A DNA stretch of 64,000 nucleotides, taken from positions 477,920 to 541,919 of the forward strand of contig CALARK010000021.1 in the NCBI GenBank assembly GCA_937888595.1. The letters are read 5' to 3'. Under the pieces are notes generated by a model. That model had not been told where the DNA came from. It did not search any database and saw only the letters and a list, made by a program, of their open reading frames with translations. How positions within the stretch are numbered: the first letter of the stretch is position 1; each line of letters starts with the position of its first letter. Origin of the DNA: an uncultured Sterolibacteriaceae bacterium. Lineage in GTDB: Bacteria > Pseudomonadota > Gammaproteobacteria > Burkholderiales > Rhodocyclaceae. Made by a program: the position numbers and the translations under genes. Shown piece after piece: positions 16,312-24,376 of the stretch.

Positions 16312-17649
16312 TCAGCTTTCCTTCAGCACGACCTCGCCGCGCAGGCTGTGTGGCAGCGCGGCGGTGATGGTGACATCCACGAAGCGGCCGATCAGCCGCT
16401 CGCTGCCCTTGAAGTTCACCACGCGGTTGTTGGCGGTACGACCGGCGAGTTCCTGCACATCCTTCTTCGCGCGGCCTTCGACCAGCACCTTCTGCACCGT
16501 GCCGACCATGGCTTCTGAGACCGTGTAGGCCAGTTCCTCGATGCGCTTCTGCAGCCGCATCAGCCGCTGTGTCTTGAGTTCGGCCGGCGTGTCGTCGACC
16601 ATCTCGGCGGCCGGCGTGCCGGGCCGCGGGCTGAAGATGAAGGAGAAACTCGCGTCGAAGCCGATCTCGTCGATCAGCGCCATGGTCTTCTCGAAATCGT
16701 CCGCCGTCTCGCCGGGGAAGCCGACGATGAAGTCGGTGGACAGCGACAGGTCCGGCCGCGCGGCCCGCAGCTTGCGCACCAGCGACTTGTATTCGAGCAC
16801 CGTGTAGCCGCGCTTCATGGCGGCCAGCACGCGGTCGGAGCCGGACTGGACCGGCAGGTGCAGGTGCGGCGCGACTTTCGGATGCGCGTGCATGTCGATC
16901 AGCCGCTGTGTCATCTCGCGCGGATGCGAGGTGGTGTAGCGGATGCGCTCGATCTCGGGGATCGCCGCGATGGTCTCGATCAGGAAGGCGAGGTCGACGG
17001 TGTCGCCATCGTGGGTCAGTCCACGATAGGCGTTCACGTTCTGGCCGAGCAGTGTTACTTCCTTGACGCCCTGCTCGACCAATGCGGCCACCTCGACCAG
17101 CACGTCGTCGAGCGGTCGCGAAACCTCCTCGCCGCGCGTGTAGGGCACGATGCAGAAGGTGCAGAACTTCGAGCAGCCCTCCATTACCGAGACGAAGGCC
17201 GATGAACCAGCCTCGCCCTCGACACGCGCCGCTGGCAGCCTGTCGAACTTTTCGATCTCGGGGAAGGAGACATCCACCTGTGCCTTGCCGGACGCGCGCC
17301 GCGCGGCGAGCAACTCGGGCAGCCGGTGCAGCGTCTGCGGGCCGAAGACGAGGTCGACGTAGGGCGCGCGCTGCACGATCGCGTCACCTTCCTGGCTCGC
17401 CACGCAGCCACCCACGCCGATGATCAGTCCCGGCTTCGATTCCTTGAGCTTGCGCACGCGGCCGAGGTCGTGGAACACCTTCTCCTGCGGTTTCTCGCGC
17501 ACCGAGCAGGTGTTGAAGAGGATGATGTCGGCCTCTTCGACATTCTCGGTCTTCGTCACGCCCTCCTTGCCCAGCAGGTCGATCATCTTGTCCGAGTCGT
17601 ACTCGTTCATCTGGCAGCCGAAGGTGCGGATGAAGACTTTCTGGGTCAT
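16312..17649 (-). CDS. miaB: tRNA-2-methylthio-N6-dimethylallyladenosine synthase
   Basis: 445 residues. This radical-SAM enzyme adds a methylthio group to i6A37 of tRNAs. The N-terminal domain binds one Fe-S cluster through Cys12, Cys48 and Cys82 (TFGCQMNE, FNTCSV, GVGGC). The SAM cluster motif CSKFCTFC is Cys159/163/166. A C-terminal TRAM domain ends the protein (about 375-445). ATG at 17649 (MTQKVFIRTFGCQMNEYDSD) starts at the family's first strand; a longer frame upstream reads through repeat R1 and is rejected. Confidence 0.97.
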   Translation of the reverse strand: MTQKVFIRTFGCQMNEYDSDKMIDLLGKEGVTKTENVEEADIILFNTCSVREKPQEKVFHDLGRVRKLKESKPGLIIGVGGCVASQEGDAIVQRAPYVDLVFGPQTLHRLPELLAARRASGKAQVDVSFPEIEKFDRLPAARVEGEAGSSAFVSVMEGCSKFCTFCIVPYTRGEEVSRPLDDVLVEVAALVEQGVKEVTLLGQNVNAYRGLTHDGDTVDLAFLIETIAAIPEIERIRYTTSHPREMTQRLIDMHAHPKVAPHLHLPVQSGSDRVLAAMKRGYTVLEYKSLVRKLRAARPDLSLSTDFIVGFPGETADDFEKTMALIDEIGFDASFSFIFSPRPGTPAAEMVDDTPAELKTQRLMRLQKRIEELAYTVSEAMVGTVQKVLVEGRAKKDVQELAGRTANNRVVNFKGSERLIGRFVDVTITAALPHSLRGEVVLKES

Positions 17650-17708
17650 GGCGGGCAGGCGGAAAAAGAAGCGGGGCGCGGATTTTATCAGCCGGCCATT
17701 CAGCCCAT

Positions 17709-17732
17709 GCCGTACCACCGGGACCGACTTTT
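17709..17732 (+). repeat. R1 repeat, copy 6 (4 mismatches, between miaB and the GGDEF gene)
   Basis: Intergenic. Its last base is the first base of R2 copy b, so the two repeats abut directly. Confidence 0.5.
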
Positions 17733-17790
17733 CGATCGCAGCGAGCCGCAAGTCTCCCCTCTTGCGAGGGAGGGGCTGGGGGAGGGCGGG
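17732..17790 (+). repeat. R2 hairpin repeat, copy b
   Basis: 59 bases, alignable without gaps to copy c at 56274-56332 with about eight differences, mostly compensating in the hairpin. The next base starts the stop codon of the GGDEF gene (17791-17793). Confidence 0.7.
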
Positions 17791-18945
17791 CTAACTCTCG
17801 ACGCGGTTGCGTCCGCCCTGCTTGGCGCGGTACAGCGCCGCGTCGGCCTCGGCGATCAGCGCCTCCATGTCGGCGGCCTGGCCCGCCTCGCCCTGCGCGA
17901 CGGCGATGCCGATGCTGACGGTGTAGCCGGGCAGCTTCTTGTTGCGGCGCGTGCCGATCTCGCGGCGGATGCGTTCGGCGACCTGCCGTGCCTCCGCCAG
18001 CCCGGTGTCCGGCAGCAGGATGACGAACTCCTCGCCACCGAAGCGCGCGAGGATGTCGGCCATGCGCAGCATGCCGGCGGCGCGCTGCGCGAAGTCCTTG
18101 ATGACGAGGTCGCCGACATGGTGGCCGTGGGTGTCGTTCACCTTCTTGAAGAAGTCGATGTCGGACACGACCACCGCCAGCGGACGGTGCGAGCGGATCG
18201 TCCGCGCCCACTCGACGCCGGCGCGGACGAAGAAGGCGCGGCGGTTGAGCGCGCCGGTCATCGGGTCGCGCGTCGCCATGAACTCCAGCTCGACGCGCAG
18301 CCGCTCGTTGGCGAGCAGGATGAAACCGATCGCCAGCACCAGCACGCCGAGCGAGAACATGCCGAGATAGACCTGCTGGATCAGGTTGCGGTCGAGGGCG
18401 GCCTCCCCGCCGCCGCCGGCCGTGTCCAGCGTGAGGATGCGCCAGATGGCGACCGTCGCGCCGAGCAGGAAGGCGACGGCGAGAAAGCGGCTGCCGAAGC
18501 CGCGCGGTTCGGCACGCCAGGCCAGCAGGGCACCGTAGGAGAAGACGCCGATGTGCGCCAGCGACATGATGAAGGTGCGCCCCTGGTAGCTGTGGCTGCC
18601 GAAGGTGAGCCAGGCGATCAGCACGAGGATGGCGCCGAACACGTCGAGCGTCGGCCGCCAGACCGGCGCCTGCCCGTTGTAGCGCTGCAGGCCGACGATC
18701 AGCAGCCACTGGCCGAGCAGCAGCAGGCCGCTCGCGGCCACGATGGCGAAGCCGTCGTGGATGACGCCGCGCAGCGAGGCGAGGCCGGCGGCGCAGCCGA
18801 TCAGGACGACGGCCAGCGCCCAGTCGCGCAGCCCCTCGATGTCGGGCGGAAAGCTGCGCGCCTGCACCCACAGCACCAGTGCGCACAGCAGGCCCAGCAG
18901 GTTGGCGATGACCAGGAAGGTGCGCGGATCGAGCAGTTCGGTCAC
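17791..18945 (-). CDS. Membrane diguanylate cyclase
   Basis: 384 residues from GTG at 18945, overlapping the stop of the preceding 100-residue gene (GTGA). The N-terminus has six or seven hydrophobic segments (about 5-215). The GGDEF domain follows: MTGALNRRAFFVRAG, SDIDFFKKVNDTHGHHVGD, the active-site GGEEF (about 305-309) and the inhibitory RMAD five residues before it. It should make c-di-GMP with product inhibition. It is coupled to the small upstream protein, which may modulate it. The stop codon is directly preceded by R2. Confidence 0.92.
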   Translation of the reverse strand: MTELLDPRTFLVIANLLGLLCALVLWVQARSFPPDIEGLRDWALAVVLIGCAAGLASLRGVIHDGFAIVAASGLLLLGQWLLIVGLQRYNGQAPVWRPTLDVFGAILVLIAWLTFGSHSYQGRTFIMSLAHIGVFSYGALLAWRAEPRGFGSRFLAVAFLLGATVAIWRILTLDTAGGGGEAALDRNLIQQVYLGMFSLGVLVLAIGFILLANERLRVELEFMATRDPMTGALNRRAFFVRAGVEWARTIRSHRPLAVVVSDIDFFKKVNDTHGHHVGDLVIKDFAQRAAGMLRMADILARFGGEEFVILLPDTGLAEARQVAERIRREIGTRRNKKLPGYTVSIGIAVAQGEAGQAADMEALIAEADAALYRAKQGGRNRVES

Positions 18946-19244
18946 GGCACCAGTGCCTTGAGGAAGTCCTCGCGCGCCGCGGCGAGGTCGGCCTGCCCGT
19001 CCGGTGGAACCAGGGCGGCGCAGCGCGCGCTGAAGGCATCGAAGGCGGCCAGCACCGCCTCGCGCGACACGGCGGCCGGAGGCATCGCCGGGGCCGGCGG
19101 GACCGCATCGGCGACCGCGAGCACCGCGTACTTCGGGATCAGCCGCTGCCCGCCCTTGCCGGCGGCCAGCAGCGGCCCGGTCTTGACGTATTCCTCGCCC
19201 TCGTAGGTGAAGCGGGCGCCCATCGGCAACTGGTGGATTTTCAT
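18942..19244 (-). CDS. Small conserved protein coupled to the diguanylate cyclase
   Basis: 100 residues, not recognised as a named family. The first 45 residues (MGARFTYEGEEYVKTGPLLA ... RLIPKYAVL) look like a small all-beta unit, then an Ala/Pro linker (AVPPAPAMPPAAV) and a C-terminal helix. The linker is a weak match to repeat R1 in the AVPPAPTF frame (six mismatches of 24), perhaps a decayed copy. The stop overlaps the GTG start of the membrane GGDEF gene, which implies translation in a fixed ratio. Confidence 0.6.
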   Translation of the reverse strand: MKIHQLPMGARFTYEGEEYVKTGPLLAAGKGGQRLIPKYAVLAVADAVPPAPAMPPAAVSREAVLAAFDAFSARCAALVPPDGQADLAAAREDFLKALVP

Positions 19245-19289
19245 GGCGGGGCCGATGATAGCCGTCCCGCCGCCGATGCAAAAGGCGGT

Positions 19290-21068
19290 TTAGCCGCGCT
19301 TCCCGGAATCGGCTGCCGCCGGCTCCAGCGCCGAGCTGAGGGCGGCCCGCAGCCGTGCCGCCCGGATGGGCTTGTTCAGCATCACGATGCCGGCCGCCCG
19401 CGCCGCCTGCATTGCCGTGGCACCCGTATCGCCGGTGACGAGCAGGGCCGGCAGCGAAGTGCCATGGCGCTGTCGCAGGGCGGCGATGAGGTCGATGCCG
19501 TTCTGCGTACCGGGCAGGCCGAGGTCCGAAACGACCGCCTCGATGTCGTTCGTGTGACTCTCCATGGCCTCGGCGTAGGAACCGGCGGTCGTCACCCGGC
19601 AACCCCAACCCTCCAGCAGGCGGCGCATGCCGTCGCGGATGGCCGCGTCGTCATCCACTGCGAGCACGCGGCGCCCGTCGAGCACGTTGGTCGAATCGGC
19701 GATTTCGGGTTCGATGGCGGGCGCCGGCACGGCACCCGGCGACGCCAGCGGAACGGTGACGGAGAAGCACGAGCCATGCTCCGGAACCGAGCGCAGCGTC
19801 AGGCGATGGCCGAGCAGGCGTGCGACGCGCTCGACAATCGCCAGCCCGAGGCCGATCCCCTGCCTGCGGTCGCGTTCCTTGTTGCCGACCTGGTAGAACT
19901 CGCCGAAGATCGCCCGCTGCTCCCCGGGCTCGATGCCGATGCCGGTGTCGATCACGCTGATCTCGATCCGGTCGCCGCGGCGACGGCCCCCGACGAGGAT
20001 GCCGCCGGACGGGGTATAGCGCAGGGCGTTCGAGAGCAGGTTGCGCAGCACCCGCGCCAGCAGCGCCGGGTCGCTGACGATCGTCGCCTCGCACGGCCTG
20101 ATTTTCAGCCGCAGGCCCTTGCCGGCGGCCACCGGCGCGAACTCGCGCTGCATGTCGTCGAACAGCGACTGCAGCGCGAAGGGGCGGGGAGCGGGCGTGA
20201 TCACGCTGGCATCCAGCCGGGAAACGTCGAGCAGGGCGTCCAGCAGAGTGTTCATGGCATCGGCGGCGTGCCGGGCGTTCGCGACCAGTTCGCTGCCGCG
20301 CCGGTCGGACGCTGCCATTTCGTGATGCAGCAATTCGTGGTAGATCGACAGCGCCTGCATCGGCTGGCGCAGGTCGTGGCTGGCGGCCGCCAGAAAGCGT
20401 GTCTTGGCCTGGTAGGCCTCTTCCGCCGCATCGCGCTGCTGCTTGAGTTCCTCGGCCAGTTTCTCGTTGCGGAAGCGCAGCTGCTGGGCCTCGATGAAGA
20501 TCTGGTTGCGTTTGCGTCCCTGCAGCAGCGTCATCGGCAGGAAGACGGTCAGCAGCACGGCGAGAATGGTGTGCATGCGGTCGCCGACCATCAGCAGCCA
20601 CAAGAGTACCGGGCACAGGGAGAGCACGATGTAGGCCTGCGACGGGGGCGCGTACGAGAACCCCTCGGACGAGCTGCTGGCGGCCGCGACCGTGATGACC
20701 GTCAGGATGAACAGCTGTCCTTCCGTGGGCACGTGGGCCAGCATGGCCGTGTTGGCGAAGCCCCAGCACAGTCCCGCCATCGCCCCCGTGGCCGTCTGGC
20801 TCCATCCCCAGGCGGCCGTGCCGTAGCGACGGGGGGCGCGGCGGTAGAGCCGGAACAGCCAGAAGCGCAGGGCGGTCACGGCGTACAGGACGATCAGGGC
20901 GGGCAGCCAGGTCCAGGTCGGCGTGCTCTCGTGGAGGACGTAGGCGATCAGGGTGACCACGATCGCGCCCGCGATGTTCTGGTCGTTCGCCTCGCGGTAG
21001 AAGGCCTTGATCTGCTCGGCCTCGACGACCGCCCGCTCGTCGGCCGAGGCGAAGGCAAGCGCCGTCAT
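19290..21068 (-). CDS. Membrane hybrid histidine kinase with C-terminal receiver
   Basis: 592 residues from ATG at 21068, overlapping the asparagine-synthetase-like gene by four bases (ATGA). About six hydrophobic segments (about 30-190) form a membrane sensor. Then come a coiled linker, the H-box AASHDLRQPMQALS with the phosphorylated His near 229, HATPase motifs (DTGIGIEPGE, GIGLGLAIVERV) and a receiver domain (LAVDDDAAIRDG; acceptor Asp in VVSDLGLPG near 515; Lys in LNKPIRA). No DNA-binding output is attached, so phosphate must pass to another protein. Translational coupling to the amidotransferase suggests a link to osmolyte synthesis. Confidence 0.9.
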   Translation of the reverse strand: MTALAFASADERAVVEAEQIKAFYREANDQNIAGAIVVTLIAYVLHESTPTWTWLPALIVLYAVTALRFWLFRLYRRAPRRYGTAAWGWSQTATGAMAGLCWGFANTAMLAHVPTEGQLFILTVITVAAASSSSEGFSYAPPSQAYIVLSLCPVLLWLLMVGDRMHTILAVLLTVFLPMTLLQGRKRNQIFIEAQQLRFRNEKLAEELKQQRDAAEEAYQAKTRFLAAASHDLRQPMQALSIYHELLHHEMAASDRRGSELVANARHAADAMNTLLDALLDVSRLDASVITPAPRPFALQSLFDDMQREFAPVAAGKGLRLKIRPCEATIVSDPALLARVLRNLLSNALRYTPSGGILVGGRRRGDRIEISVIDTGIGIEPGEQRAIFGEFYQVGNKERDRRQGIGLGLAIVERVARLLGHRLTLRSVPEHGSCFSVTVPLASPGAVPAPAIEPEIADSTNVLDGRRVLAVDDDAAIRDGMRRLLEGWGCRVTTAGSYAEAMESHTNDIEAVVSDLGLPGTQNGIDLIAALRQRHGTSLPALLVTGDTGATAMQAARAAGIVMLNKPIRAARLRAALSSALEPAAADSGKRG

Positions 21069-22864
21069 GCGGACGACGGCGTGGCGTGGCGACCGTCGAC
21101 GTTGCGCTGCAGCCAGAACTCCAGCAGTGCGAGGTGCCAGAGCTTGCTGCCCTGGATGCGCGTCAGGTGCTGCTCGGGTTCGGCCAGCAGCCGTTCGACG
21201 TAGCCGCGCTGGTAGAGGCCGCGCTGGCGGCAGGCCTGCGCATCGAGGATGCCGCGCATGAATTCGAGGAATTCGCCGCGCACGAACTTGAGCGCGGGCA
21301 TCGGGAAGTAGCCCTTGGGCCGGTCGATCACCGAGGCGGGCAGCAGTTGCCGCGCGATGGTCTTGAGGACGTGTTTGCCGCCTGATGCCAGCTTCAATTG
21401 CGGCGGCATCTGTGCGGCCAGTTCGACGAGGTGGTGGTCGAGGAAGGGCACGCGCGCTTCCAGCCCCCAGGCCATGGTCATGTTGTCGACGCGCTTGACC
21501 GGGTCGTCGGTGATCAGCAGCGTGGCCTCGGCGCGCAGCAGCTGGTCGATGAATTCGTCCGCATAGGGTTCGGCCAGCTTCGCGGCGAGCAGATCGCCGG
21601 TGACGTCGCCGACCTGTAGCGCCGGCACGACCATGCCGGCGAATTCGGCGTGGTCGCGGTCGAAGTAGTGGCGGCGCAGGCGTTCGATGAAGGGCGCCTG
21701 CATCGCAGCCATCTTCGGATGCCATGAATAGCCGGCGAAGACTTCGTCGGCCCCCTGCCCGCTCTGCACCACCTTGACCGACTGCGCGACACGTTCGGCC
21801 AGCAGGTAGAAGGACACGACATCCTGGCTGACCATCGGCTCGGCCATGCAGTCCACCGCCTCGGGCAGGCGGCGCAGCACCTCGTCGTTCGGGATGGCGT
21901 ACTGGTGGTGGCGCGTGCCGAACCAGTCGGCGACCGCATCCGAGTATTCGAATTCGTTGCCGCGCTCTTCGGGGTGATCCTCGAAGCCGATCGAGAAAGT
22001 CATCAGGTCAGGCACGCCGAGCTCGGCGAGCAGGGCGACGAGCAGCGAGGAGTCGAGCCCGCCGGACAGCAGCACGCCGACCTTGACGTCGGCGATCTCG
22101 CTGCGCTTCTTCACGGCGGTGCGCAGCGCGGCGTGGATCGCGTCGGTCCATTCCCCTTCGGTTTTCGGCCCGGCGGGGCGCTGCGCGTGCAGCGTCCAGT
22201 AGCGCCGTGCGGTCGTTCGGCCGGCGGCGTCGATCGTCAGCGTGGTGCCCTGCTCCAGCTTGCGGATGCCCTTTAGGATCGTGAAGGGCGGCGGCACGAC
22301 GGAATGGAGCGTGAACTGGTGGTGCAGCGCGACGGGGTCGATGGCCGTGTCGACCTCGCCGGTGGCGAGCAGGGCCTGCGTGTTCGAGGCGAAGCGGAAG
22401 CACTGGCCGGTCCGCGCGAAGTAGAGCGGCTTGATGCCGAGGCGGTCGCGCGCGAGGAACAGCTGCTGGCGGCGGCCATCCCAGAGGGCGAAGGCGAACA
22501 TGCCGTGCAGGTGCTCGACGCAGCCCTCGCCCCACTCGGCATAGGCGCGCAGGATCACCTCGGTGTCGCCGTCGGAATGGAAGACATGGCCGAGGTCGTG
22601 CAGCACGGTGCGCAGCTCGGGGTAGTTGTAGATCGTGCCGTTGAAGACGAGGGCGAGACCCAGCGTCGCATCGACCATCGGCTGGTGCGAGTGGGGCGAC
22701 AGGTCGATGATCGCCAGCCGGCGGTGCCGGAAGGCGACCGGGCCTGCGTCCCAGGCGCCGGCATCGTCCGGTCCGCGCCGCGCCAGCTGCGCGCTCATGC
22801 GTTCGAGCGTCGCCGGCTCGGGCCGCCCGCCGTCGAATCTCAATTCACCTGCAATGCCGCACAT
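21065..22864 (-). CDS. Asparagine-synthetase-like amidotransferase (NAGGN-type)
   Basis: 599 residues. The N-terminal glutaminase uses Cys2 (MCGIAGELRF), and the synthetase half has the ATP-pyrophosphatase loop SGGLDSSLL (about 263-271) and GQGADEVFAGY. The length and the stretches RGPDDAGAW, VDTAIDPVALHH and HSVVPPPFTILKGIRKL are close to the N-acetylglutaminylglutamine amidotransferase of Pseudomonas-type osmoprotectant clusters rather than to AsnB. The partner N-acetylglutaminylglutamine synthetase, usually adjacent, is absent here; instead a hybrid kinase overlaps the 3' end. Asparagine synthesis remains possible. Confidence 0.8.
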   Translation of the reverse strand: MCGIAGELRFDGGRPEPATLERMSAQLARRGPDDAGAWDAGPVAFRHRRLAIIDLSPHSHQPMVDATLGLALVFNGTIYNYPELRTVLHDLGHVFHSDGDTEVILRAYAEWGEGCVEHLHGMFAFALWDGRRQQLFLARDRLGIKPLYFARTGQCFRFASNTQALLATGEVDTAIDPVALHHQFTLHSVVPPPFTILKGIRKLEQGTTLTIDAAGRTTARRYWTLHAQRPAGPKTEGEWTDAIHAALRTAVKKRSEIADVKVGVLLSGGLDSSLLVALLAELGVPDLMTFSIGFEDHPEERGNEFEYSDAVADWFGTRHHQYAIPNDEVLRRLPEAVDCMAEPMVSQDVVSFYLLAERVAQSVKVVQSGQGADEVFAGYSWHPKMAAMQAPFIERLRRHYFDRDHAEFAGMVVPALQVGDVTGDLLAAKLAEPYADEFIDQLLRAEATLLITDDPVKRVDNMTMAWGLEARVPFLDHHLVELAAQMPPQLKLASGGKHVLKTIARQLLPASVIDRPKGYFPMPALKFVRGEFLEFMRGILDAQACRQRGLYQRGYVERLLAEPEQHLTRIQGSKLWHLALLEFWLQRNVDGRHATPSSA

Positions 22865-22985
22865 CCGCCGCGTCCTCCATGCCGTTCATGCCCGCATGGT
22901 AATCCCGCCCGGCCCGGCCGGGTGGCTTGATCATCGCGCGGGCGACGTGTAGCCTGACAAACAAAAAGCGGGGAGGAAATGCCAC

Positions 22986-24329
22986 GTGGAATCATCAGGG
23001 AACGCGCGGGGGAAAGCGCGGTGCGTTGAGGGCTGCAAGGCCGGCTACGAGACCGTCATCGCCCAGCTGCGGACACTGCTCGGCAGCCTGCCGATGGGGG
23101 TGACGGCGTTCGACGAAGACCTGCGGCTGATTTTCTGGAACGAACGCATCTACGACATCCTCGGCCTGCCGCGCACGGCCGTCTATCCGCAGGCACGCTT
23201 CGAGGACCTGCTGCTCCATCCGGCGCGCCGCGGCGAATACGGGCCGGGCGACCCGGTCGCGCTGGTGGCCGAACGCGCCGCGCGGGCACGCCGCTTCGAG
23301 GCGCACAGCTTCGAACGGCAAGGACGTGACGGTGCCACGCTGCTCGTCGAGGGCTACCCGATCCGCATCGGCGAACGCACGACCGGCTTCGTCACCACCT
23401 ACACCGACATCACCGAACGCAAGCGCGCCGAGGAACAGCTGGCACGCCAGAACAACACCTTGCGTACCATCATCGACAACTTTCCCGGCGGCATCTCGCT
23501 GTTCGACGCCGAATTGCGCCTGCAGGCGCACAACCGTACTTTCCGCGAACTGCTCGATCTGCCCGATCGCCTGTTCGAGTGCGACGAGGTGCGTTTCGAG
23601 GATTTCATCCGTTTCAACGCCGGGCGCAGCGAATACGGCCCTGGCGTAGAGGAGTCGCAGGTTGCGGCCATCGTCGCACGGGCGCGCAATTTTACGGCCC
23701 ACAAGATGGAACGTCAGCGCCCGGATGGCAGGTGGCTGGAGATCCGCGGCGCCCCGCTGCCCGATGGCGGTTTCGTCACCATCTACATCGACATCACCGA
23801 GCGCAAGCGCGCCGAGGAACGCATTCGCGTGATGGCGCTGCACGACACGCTCACCGGCCTGCCCAACCGTCTCAATTTCAACGACCAGGTCGAGCAGGCG
23901 ATCGAGCGCGGCGCGGCGCAGGACCAGCGTTTCGCATTGCTGTTCGTCGATCTCGACGGCTTCAAGAAGGTGAACGACTCGCTCGGCCACGATGCCGGCG
24001 ATGACCTGCTGGTCAGGGTGGCCGCGCAGCTGCGGGCAGCGGTGCGCGAGACCGACGTCGTTGCGCGTCTCGGCGGCGACGAGTTCGTCGTGCTGCTGCA
24101 CGACATCGAATCGCCCGCCATCGTCGAGGCCATCGCCGGCGACATCGTCGGCCGGCTCGCCGTGCCCTTCCGCATCGATGCGGGCATCGCCGCCATCGGC
24201 GCGTCCATCGGCATCGCCCTCTACCCGGACAACGGCGTCTGCCGCGAAAACCTGCTCAAGGCCGCCGACGAGGCGATGTACGCCGCCAAGGCGGCCGGGC
24301 GCGGGGCCTGGCGGCGCGCCGGACGCTGA
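22986..24329 (+). CDS. Soluble PAS-PAS-GGDEF diguanylate cyclase
   Basis: 447 residues from GTG at 22986, with a strong GGGAGGAAA seven bases upstream. Two tandem PAS domains of the PAS_7 type (about 20-145 and 150-275) share the same pattern (FDEDLRLIFWNERIYDILGLP, FDAELRLQAHNRTFRELLDLP, then EYGPG and TDITERKRAEE), so they arose by internal duplication. The GGDEF domain has its motif at 362-366 and the inhibitory RETD site before it. No membrane segment is present. A cytosolic signal is sensed and c-di-GMP made. It is divergent from the amidotransferase gene and convergent with nosD. Confidence 0.93.
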   Translation: MESSGNARGKARCVEGCKAGYETVIAQLRTLLGSLPMGVTAFDEDLRLIFWNERIYDILGLPRTAVYPQARFEDLLLHPARRGEYGPGDPVALVAERAARARRFEAHSFERQGRDGATLLVEGYPIRIGERTTGFVTTYTDITERKRAEEQLARQNNTLRTIIDNFPGGISLFDAELRLQAHNRTFRELLDLPDRLFECDEVRFEDFIRFNAGRSEYGPGVEESQVAAIVARARNFTAHKMERQRPDGRWLEIRGAPLPDGGFVTIYIDITERKRAEERIRVMALHDTLTGLPNRLNFNDQVEQAIERGAAQDQRFALLFVDLDGFKKVNDSLGHDAGDDLLVRVAAQLRAAVRETDVVARLGGDEFVVLLHDIESPAIVEAIAGDIVGRLAVPFRIDAGIAAIGASIGIALYPDNGVCRENLLKAADEAMYAAKAAGRGAWRRAGR

Positions 24330-24352
24330 CGTCCGCCCCGGCCATCCCGGCC

Positions 24353-24376
24353 GCCGTCCTGCCGCCGCCGACTTTT
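24353..24376 (+). repeat. R1 repeat, copy 7 (2 mismatches, at the nosD 3' end)
   Basis: Its last two bases are part of the nosD stop codon (TTA on the plus strand, 24375-24377); read on the minus strand the element supplies TAA followed by AAGTCGGC. Confidence 0.75.

Noticed and set aside
19085..19112. R1-like AVPPAPAM in the 100-residue gene
   Set aside because: Six mismatches of 24; could be decay of R1 but not separable from a Pro/Ala linker.
19261..19276. GCCGTCCCGCCG half-match between two genes
   Set aside because: Only the left half of R1 is present; not counted as a copy.
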